From Verrucomicrobiota bacterium (lineage in GTDB: Bacteria; Verrucomicrobiota; Verrucomicrobiia; Limisphaerales; J093), in NCBI GenBank assembly GCA_029556615.1, contig JAKQDD010000209.1, positions 62,001 to 126,000 of the forward strand: a stretch of 64,000 nt of DNA, written 5' to 3'. This document shows positions 35,065-44,963 of the stretch, in pieces. The position numbers and the translations under genes were made by a program. The first letter of the stretch is position 1. Every line of letters begins with the position of its first letter. The notes under the pieces are model-generated. The model was not told where the DNA came from. It worked only from the letters and a program-made list of their open reading frames with translations, and ran no database searches.

Positions 35065-37074
35065 ATGAACTGGATCCGACTCGCTGCCGTTGCCTTGAAT
35101 CAAACGCCGCTCGAGTGGCGACGCAACCTCAGCCACATCCGCCATGCCCTCGACGGGGCCCGCTCCGCCGGCGCTGCGGCCGTCTGCCTCCCGGAGCTCT
35201 GCCTGACCGGGTACGGCTGCGAAGACGCGTTCCTGTCCGCCGCCACGTGCCGGCGGGCATGGAGGGCGCTGGGTGAGATCCTGCCAGCGACCCGGGGCCT
35301 GGTGGTTTCCGTCGGCCTGCCGGTCCTGCATCAGAACGTCCTGTTCAACTGCGCGGCGCTGGCCGTGGACGGCCGGCTCGCCGGCCTGGTCGCCAAACGC
35401 CACCTGGCGGGAGACGGCGTGCATTACGAGCCGCGCTGGTTCAAGCCCTGGCCCACAGGCATCCGCGACGACCACACCCCGCCCGATGACGCCTGCGGCC
35501 CCGGGACCTTCCCCATCGGCGACCTCTACTTCGATGTGGGCGGCGTTCGGATCGGATTCGAGATTTGCGAAGACGCCTGGGTTGCCAGCCGGCCGGGCGC
35601 AACGCTGGCCGCCCATGGCATCGACGTGATCTTCAATCCCAGCGCAAGCCATTTCGCGTTCGGCAAGGTGGCCGTCCGACGCCGCTTTGTGCTCGAGGGA
35701 TCCAGGGCGTTCGGGGTGAGTTACGTCTACGCCAACCTGCTGGGGAATGAGGCGGGCCGCGTGATCTACGACGGGGGCGCCCTGATCGCCAGCGAGGGAC
35801 GGATTGTGGCCCAGGGTCGCCGATTCGGCTTTGCGGACCAGGAGGTGACCGTGGCCCAAGTGGATCTGGACGCCACCCGAATGGGACAGGCGCGCACCGC
35901 CAGCCTGCAGCCCCGTCTGGCGGAACAACGCCCGCTCCGGGTGCCGGTCCCCTTCGCCTGGCCGCAGACGATGCCAGGCCCTGCGGACGCGACCGCGTCT
36001 CCGGCCATCCCGACCACCGCCGCCTGGGAGACCGGCAGCCGGATCAAGGAGGAGGAATTCGCGCGTGCCGTGGCGCTCGGCCTGTTTGACTACTTGCGCA
36101 AGAGCCGGTCGCACGGCTTCGTCGTGTCGCTGAGCGGCGGGGCGGATTCCTCGGCCGTGTCCTGCCTGGTCCATCTGGCCCTGCGATTGGCGCTGGCGGA
36201 CCTGGGCGCGGACGGGGTGCGGGCGGCGCTGGCGCACATCCCGCAGTTGCCGGCCTCCGCCGATCCGCGGGCGTGGACGGCGGCGCTGCTGACCACGGTC
36301 TACCAGGCCACGGCGAACAGCGGGCCGGTCACCCGGGCCGCAGCGCGCACCGTTGCCGATGCCTTGGGAGCCAGGCATCACGAGGTCGACGTCACGCCTC
36401 TGGTGGACGGCTACCGCCGGATGATCGAATCCGCCATCGGCCGCACCCTGGACTGGACGCACGACGACATCGCGCTCCAGAACCTGCAAGCGCGGGTCCG
36501 CTCCCCGGGAGTCTGGGCGTTCGCCAACCTGAACCAGGCCTTGCTGCTCTGCACCAGCAACCGCAGCGAGGCCGCCGTCGGCTACGCCACGATGGACGGC
36601 GACACCAGCGGCGGGCTCTCTCCCCTCGCGGGCATCGACAAGGCTTACCTCCGCCAGTGGCTCCGGTGGCTCGAAACCCAAGGACCCGACGGCGCGGGGC
36701 CCATCCCGGCCCTCGCCGCCGTCAACGCCCAGACCCCAACCGCCGAACTCCGCCCCCCCGAGATGGCGCAGACGGACGAGGAGGATCTCATGCCTTACCC
36801 GCTCCTCGATGCCGTCGAGCGCGCTGCCATCCGCGACAAGCTCGCCCCGGCCGAGGTCTGCGCTCACATGCGATCCCGGTTCCCCGAGTTCGCACCGGCC
36901 CGGATCGAAGTCTGGGTGAAGCGCTTCTTCCGGCTCTGGAGCCGGAACCAGTGGAAGCGCGAGCGCTACGCGCCGTCCTTCCATCTCGACGACGAAAACC
37001 TCGATCCGAAGACCTGGTGCCGCTGGCCGATCCTCAGCGGGGGATTCGAAGAGGATCTCGAGGTCTCACTATGA
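35065..37074 (+). CDS. nadE: Glutamine-dependent NAD+ synthetase
   Basis: Amidates deamido-NAD to NAD. 669 residues: an N-terminal nitrilase-type glutaminase with the E44-K111-C168 triad visible (CLPELCLTGY, LVAKRHLAGDG, GFEICEDAW), then a synthetase domain with the ATP loop VSLSGGADSS (356-362) and the NRSEAAVGYATMDGDTSGG substrate region. The stop overlaps the pncA ATG (ATGA), so the two are translationally coupled. Confidence 0.96.
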   Translation: MNWIRLAAVALNQTPLEWRRNLSHIRHALDGARSAGAAAVCLPELCLTGYGCEDAFLSAATCRRAWRALGEILPATRGLVVSVGLPVLHQNVLFNCAALAVDGRLAGLVAKRHLAGDGVHYEPRWFKPWPTGIRDDHTPPDDACGPGTFPIGDLYFDVGGVRIGFEICEDAWVASRPGATLAAHGIDVIFNPSASHFAFGKVAVRRRFVLEGSRAFGVSYVYANLLGNEAGRVIYDGGALIASEGRIVAQGRRFGFADQEVTVAQVDLDATRMGQARTASLQPRLAEQRPLRVPVPFAWPQTMPGPADATASPAIPTTAAWETGSRIKEEEFARAVALGLFDYLRKSRSHGFVVSLSGGADSSAVSCLVHLALRLALADLGADGVRAALAHIPQLPASADPRAWTAALLTTVYQATANSGPVTRAAARTVADALGARHHEVDVTPLVDGYRRMIESAIGRTLDWTHDDIALQNLQARVRSPGVWAFANLNQALLLCTSNRSEAAVGYATMDGDTSGGLSPLAGIDKAYLRQWLRWLETQGPDGAGPIPALAAVNAQTPTAELRPPEMAQTDEEDLMPYPLLDAVERAAIRDKLAPAEVCAHMRSRFPEFAPARIEVWVKRFFRLWSRNQWKRERYAPSFHLDDENLDPKTWCRWPILSGGFEEDLEVSL

Positions 37075-37706
37075 ACGCCCTGGTGCTCGTGGACATCCAA
37101 AATGACTTTCTTCCCGGCGGCGCGCTGGCGGTGCCGGAAGGCGATCGCGTGGTGCCGGTGGTCAACGCCCGGCTGCGCCACTTCGACCGCATCGTGGCCA
37201 CCCAGGACTGGCATCCGGCCGACCACGGCAGCTTCGCGGTCAACCACCCCGGGCGCCGGCCCTTCGAAACCGTCGAGCTCGATGGCCTGCCCCAGACCCT
37301 CTGGCCCGCGCATTGCGTCCAATATACCGGAGGAGCGCTGTTCGCCCCGGGACTCGACACCCGGAGGATTCACCGGGTGTTTCCGAAGGGAACGCGCCGG
37401 GAGGTGGACAGCTACAGCGGGTTCTATGACAACGGCAGGCGGCACGCGACCGGCCTGGCCGAGTGGCTCCGCCACGAGGGGGTCGAGGCCCTCTGGGTGG
37501 CCGGCCTCGCCACGGACTATTGCGTCAAAGCCACCGTGCTCGACGCCCTGCGCGAAGGCTTCCGCGTCACCGTGGTCGTCGAGGGATGCCGCGGCGTGAA
37601 CCTGCAGCCCGGGGACAGCGATCGCGCGCTCGAAGCCATGGCCGCCGCCGGCGCGGACATCGACGAAGGGAAGTTCCTGGCCGATTCCGGGCGGAGCACC
37701 GATTGA
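37071..37706 (+). CDS. pncA: Nicotinamidase
   Basis: Hydrolyses nicotinamide to nicotinate, feeding pncB. 211 residues with the D8 (LVLVDIQNDF), K106 (FPKGTRR) and C151 (GLATDYCVKAT) triad, and metal ligands in TQDWHPADHGSF. ATG 37071 overlaps the nadE stop by 4 bp. Last gene of the NAD run. Confidence 0.95.
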   Translation: MNALVLVDIQNDFLPGGALAVPEGDRVVPVVNARLRHFDRIVATQDWHPADHGSFAVNHPGRRPFETVELDGLPQTLWPAHCVQYTGGALFAPGLDTRRIHRVFPKGTRREVDSYSGFYDNGRRHATGLAEWLRHEGVEALWVAGLATDYCVKATVLDALREGFRVTVVVEGCRGVNLQPGDSDRALEAMAAAGADIDEGKFLADSGRSTD

Positions 37707-37865
37707 GGCTTCCGCCTTTGCGGTGGCTGTGGCCGCGGGCGGTGACCGCGGCGCGTGAAGAGGGAGCCATCCTCAGTCGTCAGTCGTCGGTCCTATGTCC
37801 CGCGCCGCCCTCACCATGCCTGCAGGCCAAGCCGGCTCTGCCGGGGCTGCCGCGGGTTCAGAGCT

Positions 37866-40514
37866 TTAGCGCGATCTCCAGAACGAGACCGTGTACTGGT
37901 AATTGTGCGCCGTGGCCCAGTCCGCGGCGACAGGCTCCTGACCATACGTCGTCAGATGCAGAACCAGGTCGCGCGTTTCGCGGTCTTCGATCAGCGAGAA
38001 GTTCGAGAACTGGATGTCCCCCTGACCGAGTTGCCGGTCGTCAATCGCGGTGACCGTGGCGCGCTTGAGAGCGGCCTTCCGCTCGTCGACTTCGGCAATG
38101 ACGAGGGGGTGCCGTGGCGAGTTGCCCGCCGGCGGCTTCTCGCAGATGTTGCCCAGCCAGTAGAGCCGGCCCGTGCCAGTGTGTCGGATCATCCGATGGA
38201 ACGAGGAGGGCGAGTAGAACCCCCCGCCGTCGTCGTACCGCCACTCGACGGGCGGAGTCAGCGTGCGGCCGCCATCGACAGAGAGGCTGTGGAGCTTGCG
38301 ACCCGGCTGGGCTGCAACCGTTCCGTCCCAGCCATGGGTCGATCCCCGCCAGACCACGAGGAGCCGCCCGTCCTCGAGTTCCGCAACCTCGGGTTCCATA
38401 AGCCCGCGCGCCGACACCTCAGGATGAACCTCAACGCGCGCCCCGGGGGTCCACAGGTGTTGCCGGCTCACGGGGTCCCAGCGGCCGAGGAACAGGATCG
38501 AGCCCATCCGCCAGGGGCGGCTGTTGTTCCCGGGGTCGGCCGGCGCGTTGGCGTGGGCCAGGCAGACAACCAAGCTCCCGTCCGAACGCACCAGGATGCT
38601 GTTGCCGGGATAACCCTCGTTGCGATTCAGGAAGGACTCCTGCAGCGGATTCCCGGGGTCAAAGGCGGCGCCGTCTTCGTAACGCAGCTCGGTGGGCGGG
38701 TTCCAGGTGCGCCCGCCGTCGCACGAGGTGCGGACATAGGTGTGGTTGTGGTAGAGGCCCTTGTCCTGGATCTGGCGCAGCCAGAGCTGAACGAATCTCC
38801 CGGAAGCGGAGTCATGGACGCCCACGCTCTCGCCTTCCCAGACGTCGATCCGGCCGTACCGCACCTTGTTGGAGGGCTGGATCGGGATCCAGTCGGACCA
38901 GGTTCGCCCGTTGTCCTCCGACCAGCGGGCCCGCAACTGCTCGCCCACATCGGATTCCCGTTCGAGGCTCTGGATTTCGCGCAGCTCCAGGCGGGGACCG
39001 ACGTACTGCTGGCCTGCACACGGCGCCACACGGGGTGCCGGACCTCTCAGGTACAGCTCCTTCTTCACCAGGACCATCGGCACGTTCGCCTTCCACGGCG
39101 CGTCCGCCGCCTCACGATCTGGAACTTGAAGAACTCGGCGAAGCCCCTCGAGCAAGCGGGATTCCGCCCCGGGCGCCACCCAACACCAATCGGTCAGATT
39201 GCCATCGCGCTCCGCGATGTGACGCTCGGTCGGGATATAACCCGTGGCGCCTTCGCCGTAGGCGGCGACCAGGACAAAGGAATCCGGACGCATGCGCTGG
39301 GCGGCCAGTTGAAACTCGACATACGCCTCGCCGGGAAGCAGTAGCCACTGGGCCGAACCGAAATCCAGGCAGGGGATCTCAATCCGTCGCCCGGCATCGG
39401 CGCGCCGACGCCAGCTCAGGCCCATGGCGGCGAGGCAGCGAGGGAAAGGCTGTTTCTCAGTGGCGACCTTGTGTTCGAGATCCGCGACGGTGAAGCCGGG
39501 GCCGTCGCGCGGTTCGAGGCGGACGCGTTCGATGCGAAGAACCACATGGGTCAGGGGTGACCGGCGAGTCGACCGCCACGCCGCGGCCATGGCTTCGCGC
39601 AGCCGTCCGGCCAACACCGCCCGGTTCGCGGGCACCCCGTCGTTGTACTTGCCCGCAACGATGTTCCCGGCGCACCCGGTGACGTAGATCTGACGGACCC
39701 CGGGGGTCTCCTGCTGGCGCAGACGCCGGGCCAGGCCGGGAAAATCCGCGGAGACCTCACCCTTTCCGTAATGACTCATCGGATGGACAGCGTAGGCGCT
39801 CACCGCCGCCACGGGCTCATCACCGTCCCAGAAGCTCAGCGTCTTGAGCCACGGGTCGATCAGGTTCTCGGGCGCCTCCCGGGCGACCGGGTCGCGCGTG
39901 CTGCTCGTGCGATCGAACCGCACCGAGCCGTCCTTCAGGAGATAGCGTCGGTTCGAGGCGATGCGGTCGACCTGCGCCGCGCCCGTCCCGAGGTGCGTGA
40001 TTGGGCGCGCGGAGGGCAGCGACTCGCGCAACGCCCGGGCCACACGCTGCACCGCCGTCGCGTGAAACGCCGGATCGCAAACGGTGCCTTCCCCCGGGTG
40101 GTCGAGGAGAATCCGCTCGGCGGCGAGGTCGGCCACCGGCGCATCATGCTGGTGCACGGCGCAGACGAGCACCCGCTCGCGGTCGGTCTGGGCCGCTTGC
40201 GCCAGGGCCTTCTGCCACTCTTCGAGCGCGTCGTTGCGGAGCTCGCACCAATCGACCGCCACGAACACGATCGGCCGGTCCGCCCCCAACAGCACCAATC
40301 CCTGCGCCTCGAGCGGGTCCGCAATACTCGTCGAGAGCCAGGCGCCGCCCATCATCCCGTGGCCCATCGGCACCGTCACATCGGCGGAGAATGTGGCCAG
40401 GCGGAATTCCGCCCCGGCGCCGGCGGTCAGGCTCGCTCGCCACGCCGCGCCCGCCAGGAGGGAAACGAGGAGAAAGCAGCGGAGGATCGACCGGCGGCGT
40501 CGGAGCAGGCCCAT
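37866..40514 (-). CDS. Fusion of neutral ceramidase-like hydrolase and sialidase-like propeller
   Basis: 882 residues with an N-terminal signal (SILRCFLLVSLLAGAAW). Residues about 35-480 resemble the neutral/alkaline ceramidase-like family (TFSADVTVPMGHGMMGG, VAVDWCELR, CAVHQHDAPVAD, and AYGEGATGYIPTERHI near its end). Residues about 500-880 are a sialidase-type six-bladed propeller with Asp-boxes (SEDNGRTWSDW, SCDGGRTWNP, SVDGGRTLTP). Probable secreted enzyme acting on lipid or glycan substrates. The two catalytic halves in one chain are unusual, and neither activity is proven. Confidence 0.82.
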   Translation of the reverse strand: MGLLRRRRSILRCFLLVSLLAGAAWRASLTAGAGAEFRLATFSADVTVPMGHGMMGGAWLSTSIADPLEAQGLVLLGADRPIVFVAVDWCELRNDALEEWQKALAQAAQTDRERVLVCAVHQHDAPVADLAAERILLDHPGEGTVCDPAFHATAVQRVARALRESLPSARPITHLGTGAAQVDRIASNRRYLLKDGSVRFDRTSSTRDPVAREAPENLIDPWLKTLSFWDGDEPVAAVSAYAVHPMSHYGKGEVSADFPGLARRLRQQETPGVRQIYVTGCAGNIVAGKYNDGVPANRAVLAGRLREAMAAAWRSTRRSPLTHVVLRIERVRLEPRDGPGFTVADLEHKVATEKQPFPRCLAAMGLSWRRRADAGRRIEIPCLDFGSAQWLLLPGEAYVEFQLAAQRMRPDSFVLVAAYGEGATGYIPTERHIAERDGNLTDWCWVAPGAESRLLEGLRRVLQVPDREAADAPWKANVPMVLVKKELYLRGPAPRVAPCAGQQYVGPRLELREIQSLERESDVGEQLRARWSEDNGRTWSDWIPIQPSNKVRYGRIDVWEGESVGVHDSASGRFVQLWLRQIQDKGLYHNHTYVRTSCDGGRTWNPPTELRYEDGAAFDPGNPLQESFLNRNEGYPGNSILVRSDGSLVVCLAHANAPADPGNNSRPWRMGSILFLGRWDPVSRQHLWTPGARVEVHPEVSARGLMEPEVAELEDGRLLVVWRGSTHGWDGTVAAQPGRKLHSLSVDGGRTLTPPVEWRYDDGGGFYSPSSFHRMIRHTGTGRLYWLGNICEKPPAGNSPRHPLVIAEVDERKAALKRATVTAIDDRQLGQGDIQFSNFSLIEDRETRDLVLHLTTYGQEPVAADWATAHNYQYTVSFWRSR

Positions 40515-40517
40515 GGC

Positions 40518-41567
40518 TCAGCAAATCCGCGGCAGTTGCTCCCCGCTGAGCAGGTCGAGAATGCGCTGCGCTCCGATCCGGCTCCGGAGAAGGACGAGTC
40601 CCGCCGTGCCGGCCCGGACCCGGCCGATGCGGAGGCTGTTGAGACTCACCGGGTGACGGCGCAGCACGGCCAAAGCCCTCTCGGCATCGGACTCCGGAAC
40701 CAGCGCGATAAACCGGCCTTCATTGGCCACGTAGAGCGGGTCGAAGCCGAGAATCTCGCAGGCGCCACGGACCGGTTCCGACACCGGAATCGCGGCCTCG
40801 TCGACCTCGATTTCGAGGTTCGCGGCGGCGGCGATCTCATTGAGGCCGGCTGCCAGGCCGCCCCGGGTCAGATCCCGAAGGCAATGGACCTCGACGCCCT
40901 CCTCGATCAGGCCGAGAACCGGCGCTGCCAGCGGGGCGCAGTCGCTCTCGATCGGGCTCTCGAAGGTCAGGCCCTCGCGCACCGACATGATCGCCATGCC
41001 ATGCCGGCCGAGGTCGCCGCTCAGCAGCAGGACATCGCCCGCCCGGACCTGGCGAGGTCCGATCAGGGTGGCTGGTTCCAGGACGCCGATCCCGGCCGTG
41101 TTCACGTACAGACCGTCGCCTTTCCCCCGGTCCACCACCTTGGTGTCGCCCGTCACCAGCGCGACACCCGCCGCCGCGGCCGCCCTCTGCATCGAGGCCA
41201 CCACCCGCCCGAGGGTGTCCAGCGGAAGCCCCTCCTCGAGAATGAAACCGGCGCTGAGCCACCGCGGACGGGCGCCGCACATCGCAAGGTCGTTCACCGT
41301 CCCGTTCACCGCCAGCGAGCCCATGTCGCCCCCGGGGAAAAAGAGGGGGCGCACCACGTAGGAGTCGGTCGTGAACGCAATCCGCCGCCCGCCGGGATCC
41401 AGCACCGCGCCGTCATGGCGTTCCTCGAGGGCGGGGTTGGCGAAAGCCGCCACGAAAACCCGGTCGATGAGCTGCTGCATCAGCCGGCCGCCGCCGCCGT
41501 GGGCCATCAGCACCTGGCTGTGCTGCGAGATCGGTGCGGGGCAATGAAGCTGGGAGAAATCGGGCAT
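40518..41567 (-). CDS. hypE: [NiFe]-hydrogenase maturation protein HypE
   Basis: 349 residues. The AIR-synthase/PurM fold is marked by LMAHGGGGRLMQQLIDRVF, FTTDSYVVRPLFFPGGDMGSL and NGTVNDLAMCGA. The C-terminus ends PRIC, the carbamoyl/cyano-carrying cysteine of HypE. ATG 41567 is 1 bp from the hypD stop. HypE makes the cyanide ligand of the iron centre with HypF. Confidence 0.95.
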   Translation of the reverse strand: MPDFSQLHCPAPISQHSQVLMAHGGGGRLMQQLIDRVFVAAFANPALEERHDGAVLDPGGRRIAFTTDSYVVRPLFFPGGDMGSLAVNGTVNDLAMCGARPRWLSAGFILEEGLPLDTLGRVVASMQRAAAAAGVALVTGDTKVVDRGKGDGLYVNTAGIGVLEPATLIGPRQVRAGDVLLLSGDLGRHGMAIMSVREGLTFESPIESDCAPLAAPVLGLIEEGVEVHCLRDLTRGGLAAGLNEIAAAANLEIEVDEAAIPVSEPVRGACEILGFDPLYVANEGRFIALVPESDAERALAVLRRHPVSLNSLRIGRVRAGTAGLVLLRSRIGAQRILDLLSGEQLPRIC

Positions 41568-41568
41568 G

Positions 41569-42759
41569 TCAGGATTGTCCAGGTTCGGGGTTTGCCGGAG
41601 GCGCGGCCGCGGGCGGCGACTCCGGTTCGGAGGGGGACGCCGGATTCGAGGCGCGGAGGCCCGGACCGGGCGGCCGGCCGCGCCGGTACCGGTAGTAGGC
41701 GGCGCACGCGCCTTCGCTCGAGACCATCGTGGCGCCCAGCGGATGGTCCGGTGTGCATCGCGTTCCGAAGGCGGGACATTCGTGGGGGGTGCGCCGCCCC
41801 TGCAGAACCAGCCCGCTGATGCACTCGGCCGATTCGTCCACCTGGTGCGCCGCCACGCCGAAGCGGCGCTCCGCATCGAAATCCGCATAGGGCCCCCGGA
41901 GCGCAAAGCCGCTGGCAGGGATGACTCCGATGCCGCGCCACTTGCGGTCGACCACCGTGAAGACCTCGCGGAGCAGCGCCTGGGCGGACGGATTGCCTTC
42001 CGGACGGACCGCTCGCGCGTAGTGGTTCTCGACGCCGACCGCGCCGGCCTCGAGCAACGAGACGCAGCGATGGATGCCCTGGAGGATGTCCAGCGGCTCG
42101 AAGCCCGTGACCACGATCGGAATCCGGTGCCGGGCGGCGATCGGCTCATACTCGCGGGTGCCCATGACCACACACACGTGACCGGCGGCCAGGAAGCCCT
42201 GGACCCGGTTGTGGGGGGAACCGAGCAGCGCCTCCATCGCCGGCGGGACCAGCACGTGCGACACCAGCAACGAGAAGTTGCGCAAGCCCAACCGGCGCGC
42301 CTGATGCACGGCCAAGGCGTTGGCGGGTGCCGTGGTCTCGAAGCCGACCGCGAAGAACACGACGGCCCGCTCCGGGTGCGCCTGCGCCAAAGCCACCGCA
42401 TCCAGCGGCGAATAGACGATCCGAACATCCGACCCGGCCGCCTTCGCGGACAGCAGATCCCGGGCGCTCCCGGGCACGCGCAGCATGTCGCCGAATGAGC
42501 AGAAGATCACGCCCGGCTGCTGGGCGATGGCGATCGCCTTGTCGATCAGCTCGAGAGGCGTGACGCAGACCGGACAGCCCGGCCCGTGCACCAGCGTGAG
42601 CGAGGCGGGCAGCAGTTCGTCCAAGCCGAACTTGACGATGGCATGGGTCTGCCCGCCGCAGATCTCCATGATCGTCCAGGGCCGCGTCGCCCGCTGCACA
42701 ATCGCATCCGCGCACTGCCGCGCCCGGCCGGCATCGCGGTACTCGTCGATGAACCTCAT
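41569..42759 (-). CDS. hypD: [NiFe]-hydrogenase maturation protein HypD
   Basis: 396 residues. Iron-sulphur scaffold for Fe(CN)2CO assembly: EICGGQTHAIVKFGLDELLP, HGPGCPVCVTP, FAVGFETTAP, and the C-terminal cluster cysteines (ECPAFGTRC, EGACAAYYRY). The last 30 residues are Pro/Ala-rich and unusual. hypC, hypA, hypB, hypF and hydrogenase structural genes are not seen near it. Confidence 0.95.
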   Translation of the reverse strand: MRFIDEYRDAGRARQCADAIVQRATRPWTIMEICGGQTHAIVKFGLDELLPASLTLVHGPGCPVCVTPLELIDKAIAIAQQPGVIFCSFGDMLRVPGSARDLLSAKAAGSDVRIVYSPLDAVALAQAHPERAVVFFAVGFETTAPANALAVHQARRLGLRNFSLLVSHVLVPPAMEALLGSPHNRVQGFLAAGHVCVVMGTREYEPIAARHRIPIVVTGFEPLDILQGIHRCVSLLEAGAVGVENHYARAVRPEGNPSAQALLREVFTVVDRKWRGIGVIPASGFALRGPYADFDAERRFGVAAHQVDESAECISGLVLQGRRTPHECPAFGTRCTPDHPLGATMVSSEGACAAYYRYRRGRPPGPGLRASNPASPSEPESPPAAAPPANPEPGQS

Positions 42760-42974
42760 CGCAAGACCCTACCGTCGCGAACCTGGAAGGGCCCGTCAAG
42801 CCGCCTCGGGACACCCGGATCCTCGCCTAACGCGTGCGGCGCGAACGTTCGCCGTCGGCTCCTGGTGGGTTTTGGCCTTGAAGGCGCGCGGGGTGTCGGC
42901 TCCGGGGTGGCCCTGACAAGTTACTTGCACGAGAGCCAGAAAACGTTAACCTCGCCCGCCATTCAGACGGAGTC

Positions 42975-44747
42975 ATGACGAGCATGCGCGGAGTCCCCAA
43001 GACGACGAATTCAGCGGTGAGAGCCTGGGTCGAGGAAATGGCGGCCTTGTGCCAGCCGGACCGCGTTCATTGGTGCGATGGATCAGCGGCCGAGAAGGAG
43101 GCGCTGACGGTCGACGCCGTGGCCGCGGGGGTCCTGGTGAAGCTCAACCAGGAGAAACTGCCGGGCTGCTATTATCACCGATCCAAGCCGAACGACGTGG
43201 CCCGGGTCGAGCACTGCACCTACATCTGCACCGAAACCGAGGCGGAGGCCGGGCCGACCAACAACTGGGCGCCGCCGCGGGAGATGAAGGAGAAGCTCTT
43301 CGGCATGGCGCGCGGGGGCATGAAGGGAAGGACGATGTACGTCATCCCCTACCTGATGGGGCCCCCCGGATCCTCGTTCGCCAAGGTGGGGGTCGAGTTG
43401 ACCGACTCGCTGTATGTGGTCTTGAACATGCGGATGATGACCCGCATGGGCCTTGTCGCTTACGAACAGCTGGGCGATCGGACCGACTTCAACCGCGGCC
43501 TGCATTGCATGCTCGATGTCGACCCCGACCGGCGCTACATCGCCCACTTCCCGCGCCAGAATCTCATCCTCTCCGTCGGCTCGGCTTACGGCGGCAACGT
43601 CCTCCTGGGCAAGAAGTGCCTGGCGCTGCGCATCGGATCGTACCTGGGCCGAACCGAAGGCTGGATGGCCGAGCACATGCTCATCCTGGGCGTGGAATCC
43701 CCGAGCGGCGAGCGGACCTACGTGGCCGCCGCTTTCCCCAGCGCCTGCGGCAAGACGAACTTCGCCATGCTCGTCCCGCCCGCACGTTTCAAAGACTGGA
43801 AGATCTGGACCGTGGGCGACGACATCGCCTGGATGCGGCCCGGATCCGATGGCCGGCTCTACGCCATCAATCCGGAGGCCGGCTACTTCGGCGTGGCGCC
43901 GGGGACGAACTCGCAGACGAATCCCAACGCCATGCGCACGATCGCGCAGAACACGATCTACACCAACGTGGCGCTGACCCCCGACCTGGATGTCTGGTGG
44001 GAGGGCAAGGACGGCGAGCCGCCCCGGGAAGCCATCGACTGGCAGGGACGACCCTGGACCCCCGCCTCGAAGGAGAAGGCCGCCCACCCAAACAGCCGGT
44101 TCACGGCCCCGATGACCAACAACCCGGTCCTCGCGCCGGAGGCCAGTGACCCCGAGGGCGTGCCCATCAGCGCCATCATCTTCGGCGGACGCCGCGCGTC
44201 GACCCTGCCGCTGGTGTTCCAGACCTTCGACTGGGTCCACGGCGTGTTCGTCGGCGCCACCGTCGGATCGGAAATGACCGCCGCGGCCGTGGGCGGCCTC
44301 GGCCAGGTCCGGCGCGATCCCATGGCGATGCTGCCCTTCTGCGGGTACAACATGGGCGATTACTTCCGCCACTGGCTCCAGATGCGGAAGCGGCTGAAAT
44401 ACCCGCCCCGGATCTTCCACGTGAACTGGTTTCGCAAGGACGGCGACCACCATTTCCTTTGGCCCGGCTTCGGCGAGAACATGCGCGTTCTCAAGTGGAT
44501 CGTTGACCGGTGCCACGGACGCGCCAATGCCATCGAAACCCCGCTCGGCTGGGTGCCTGGGCCCCAGGACATCGATCTCGAGGGCCTCGAAGATTTCACC
44601 GCGGAGAAGCTTCAGAAAGTGCTCAACATCGACATCGAGGAGTGGCGGCGGGAACTCCTGATGCAGGAGGAGCTGTTCCTCGAGCTCTACGCCTTCCTGC
44701 CCAAGGAGCTCATCTTCCAGCGCGAGCTCCTGATCGCACGGCTCTGA
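42975..44747 (+). CDS. pckG: Phosphoenolpyruvate carboxykinase (GTP)
   Basis: Converts oxaloacetate to PEP, the gateway to gluconeogenesis. 590 residues. The GTP-type kinase loop is AAFPSACGKTNFAML with catalytic Cys258. Other signatures are HVNWFRKDGDHHFLWPGFGENMRVL and the GGRRASTLPLVF segment. ATG 42975 follows AT-richer sequence with TTGCAC and TTAAC (about 42925-42950), a weak promoter candidate. A copy of the dispersed repeat begins 21 bp after its stop. Confidence 0.97.
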   Translation: MTSMRGVPKTTNSAVRAWVEEMAALCQPDRVHWCDGSAAEKEALTVDAVAAGVLVKLNQEKLPGCYYHRSKPNDVARVEHCTYICTETEAEAGPTNNWAPPREMKEKLFGMARGGMKGRTMYVIPYLMGPPGSSFAKVGVELTDSLYVVLNMRMMTRMGLVAYEQLGDRTDFNRGLHCMLDVDPDRRYIAHFPRQNLILSVGSAYGGNVLLGKKCLALRIGSYLGRTEGWMAEHMLILGVESPSGERTYVAAAFPSACGKTNFAMLVPPARFKDWKIWTVGDDIAWMRPGSDGRLYAINPEAGYFGVAPGTNSQTNPNAMRTIAQNTIYTNVALTPDLDVWWEGKDGEPPREAIDWQGRPWTPASKEKAAHPNSRFTAPMTNNPVLAPEASDPEGVPISAIIFGGRRASTLPLVFQTFDWVHGVFVGATVGSEMTAAAVGGLGQVRRDPMAMLPFCGYNMGDYFRHWLQMRKRLKYPPRIFHVNWFRKDGDHHFLWPGFGENMRVLKWIVDRCHGRANAIETPLGWVPGPQDIDLEGLEDFTAEKLQKVLNIDIEEWRRELLMQEELFLELYAFLPKELIFQRELLIARL

Positions 44748-44767
44748 GCGCCTGGGGGGAGCGCTCG

Positions 44768-44949
44768 CTAGAGTCCTCGACTTGTGGAATGTGTGGTCGA
44801 CAGATCAAGTTTGGCCCCTGCGGTTCCAGGCCATCCCTCCTTCCGTCGAGGACTCTACATTAGCGAGGCGCGAAAGGGAGGGTGGGCAGGCACAGCAGGG
44901 TCTTCATGAACCTGAGGACTCGACTGGGTCTGAGGCGGCGCCTCGCTAG
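44768..44949 (+). repeat. Dispersed inverted-arm repeat, copy 3
   Basis: 182 bp. Arm pair A is GAGTCCTCGAC at 44771-44781 with its complement at 44845-44855. Arm pair B is TAGCGAGGCGCG at 44861-44872 with the inverted GGCGCCTCGCTA at 44937-44948. Over most of its length it matches copy 1 base for base, including the inner GTGGGCAGGCACAGCAGG block that copies 2 and 4 lack. The inner copy-specific part between the arms suggests that copies 1 and 3 are the closest pair. Confidence 0.9.
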
Positions 44950-44963
44950 CGTTCGGCTGCGGA

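Noticed and set aside
42925..42951. Promoter of pckG (TTGCAC ... TTAAC)
   Set aside because: Only weak similarity and non-ideal spacing; mentioned in the gene entry but not listed as a feature.
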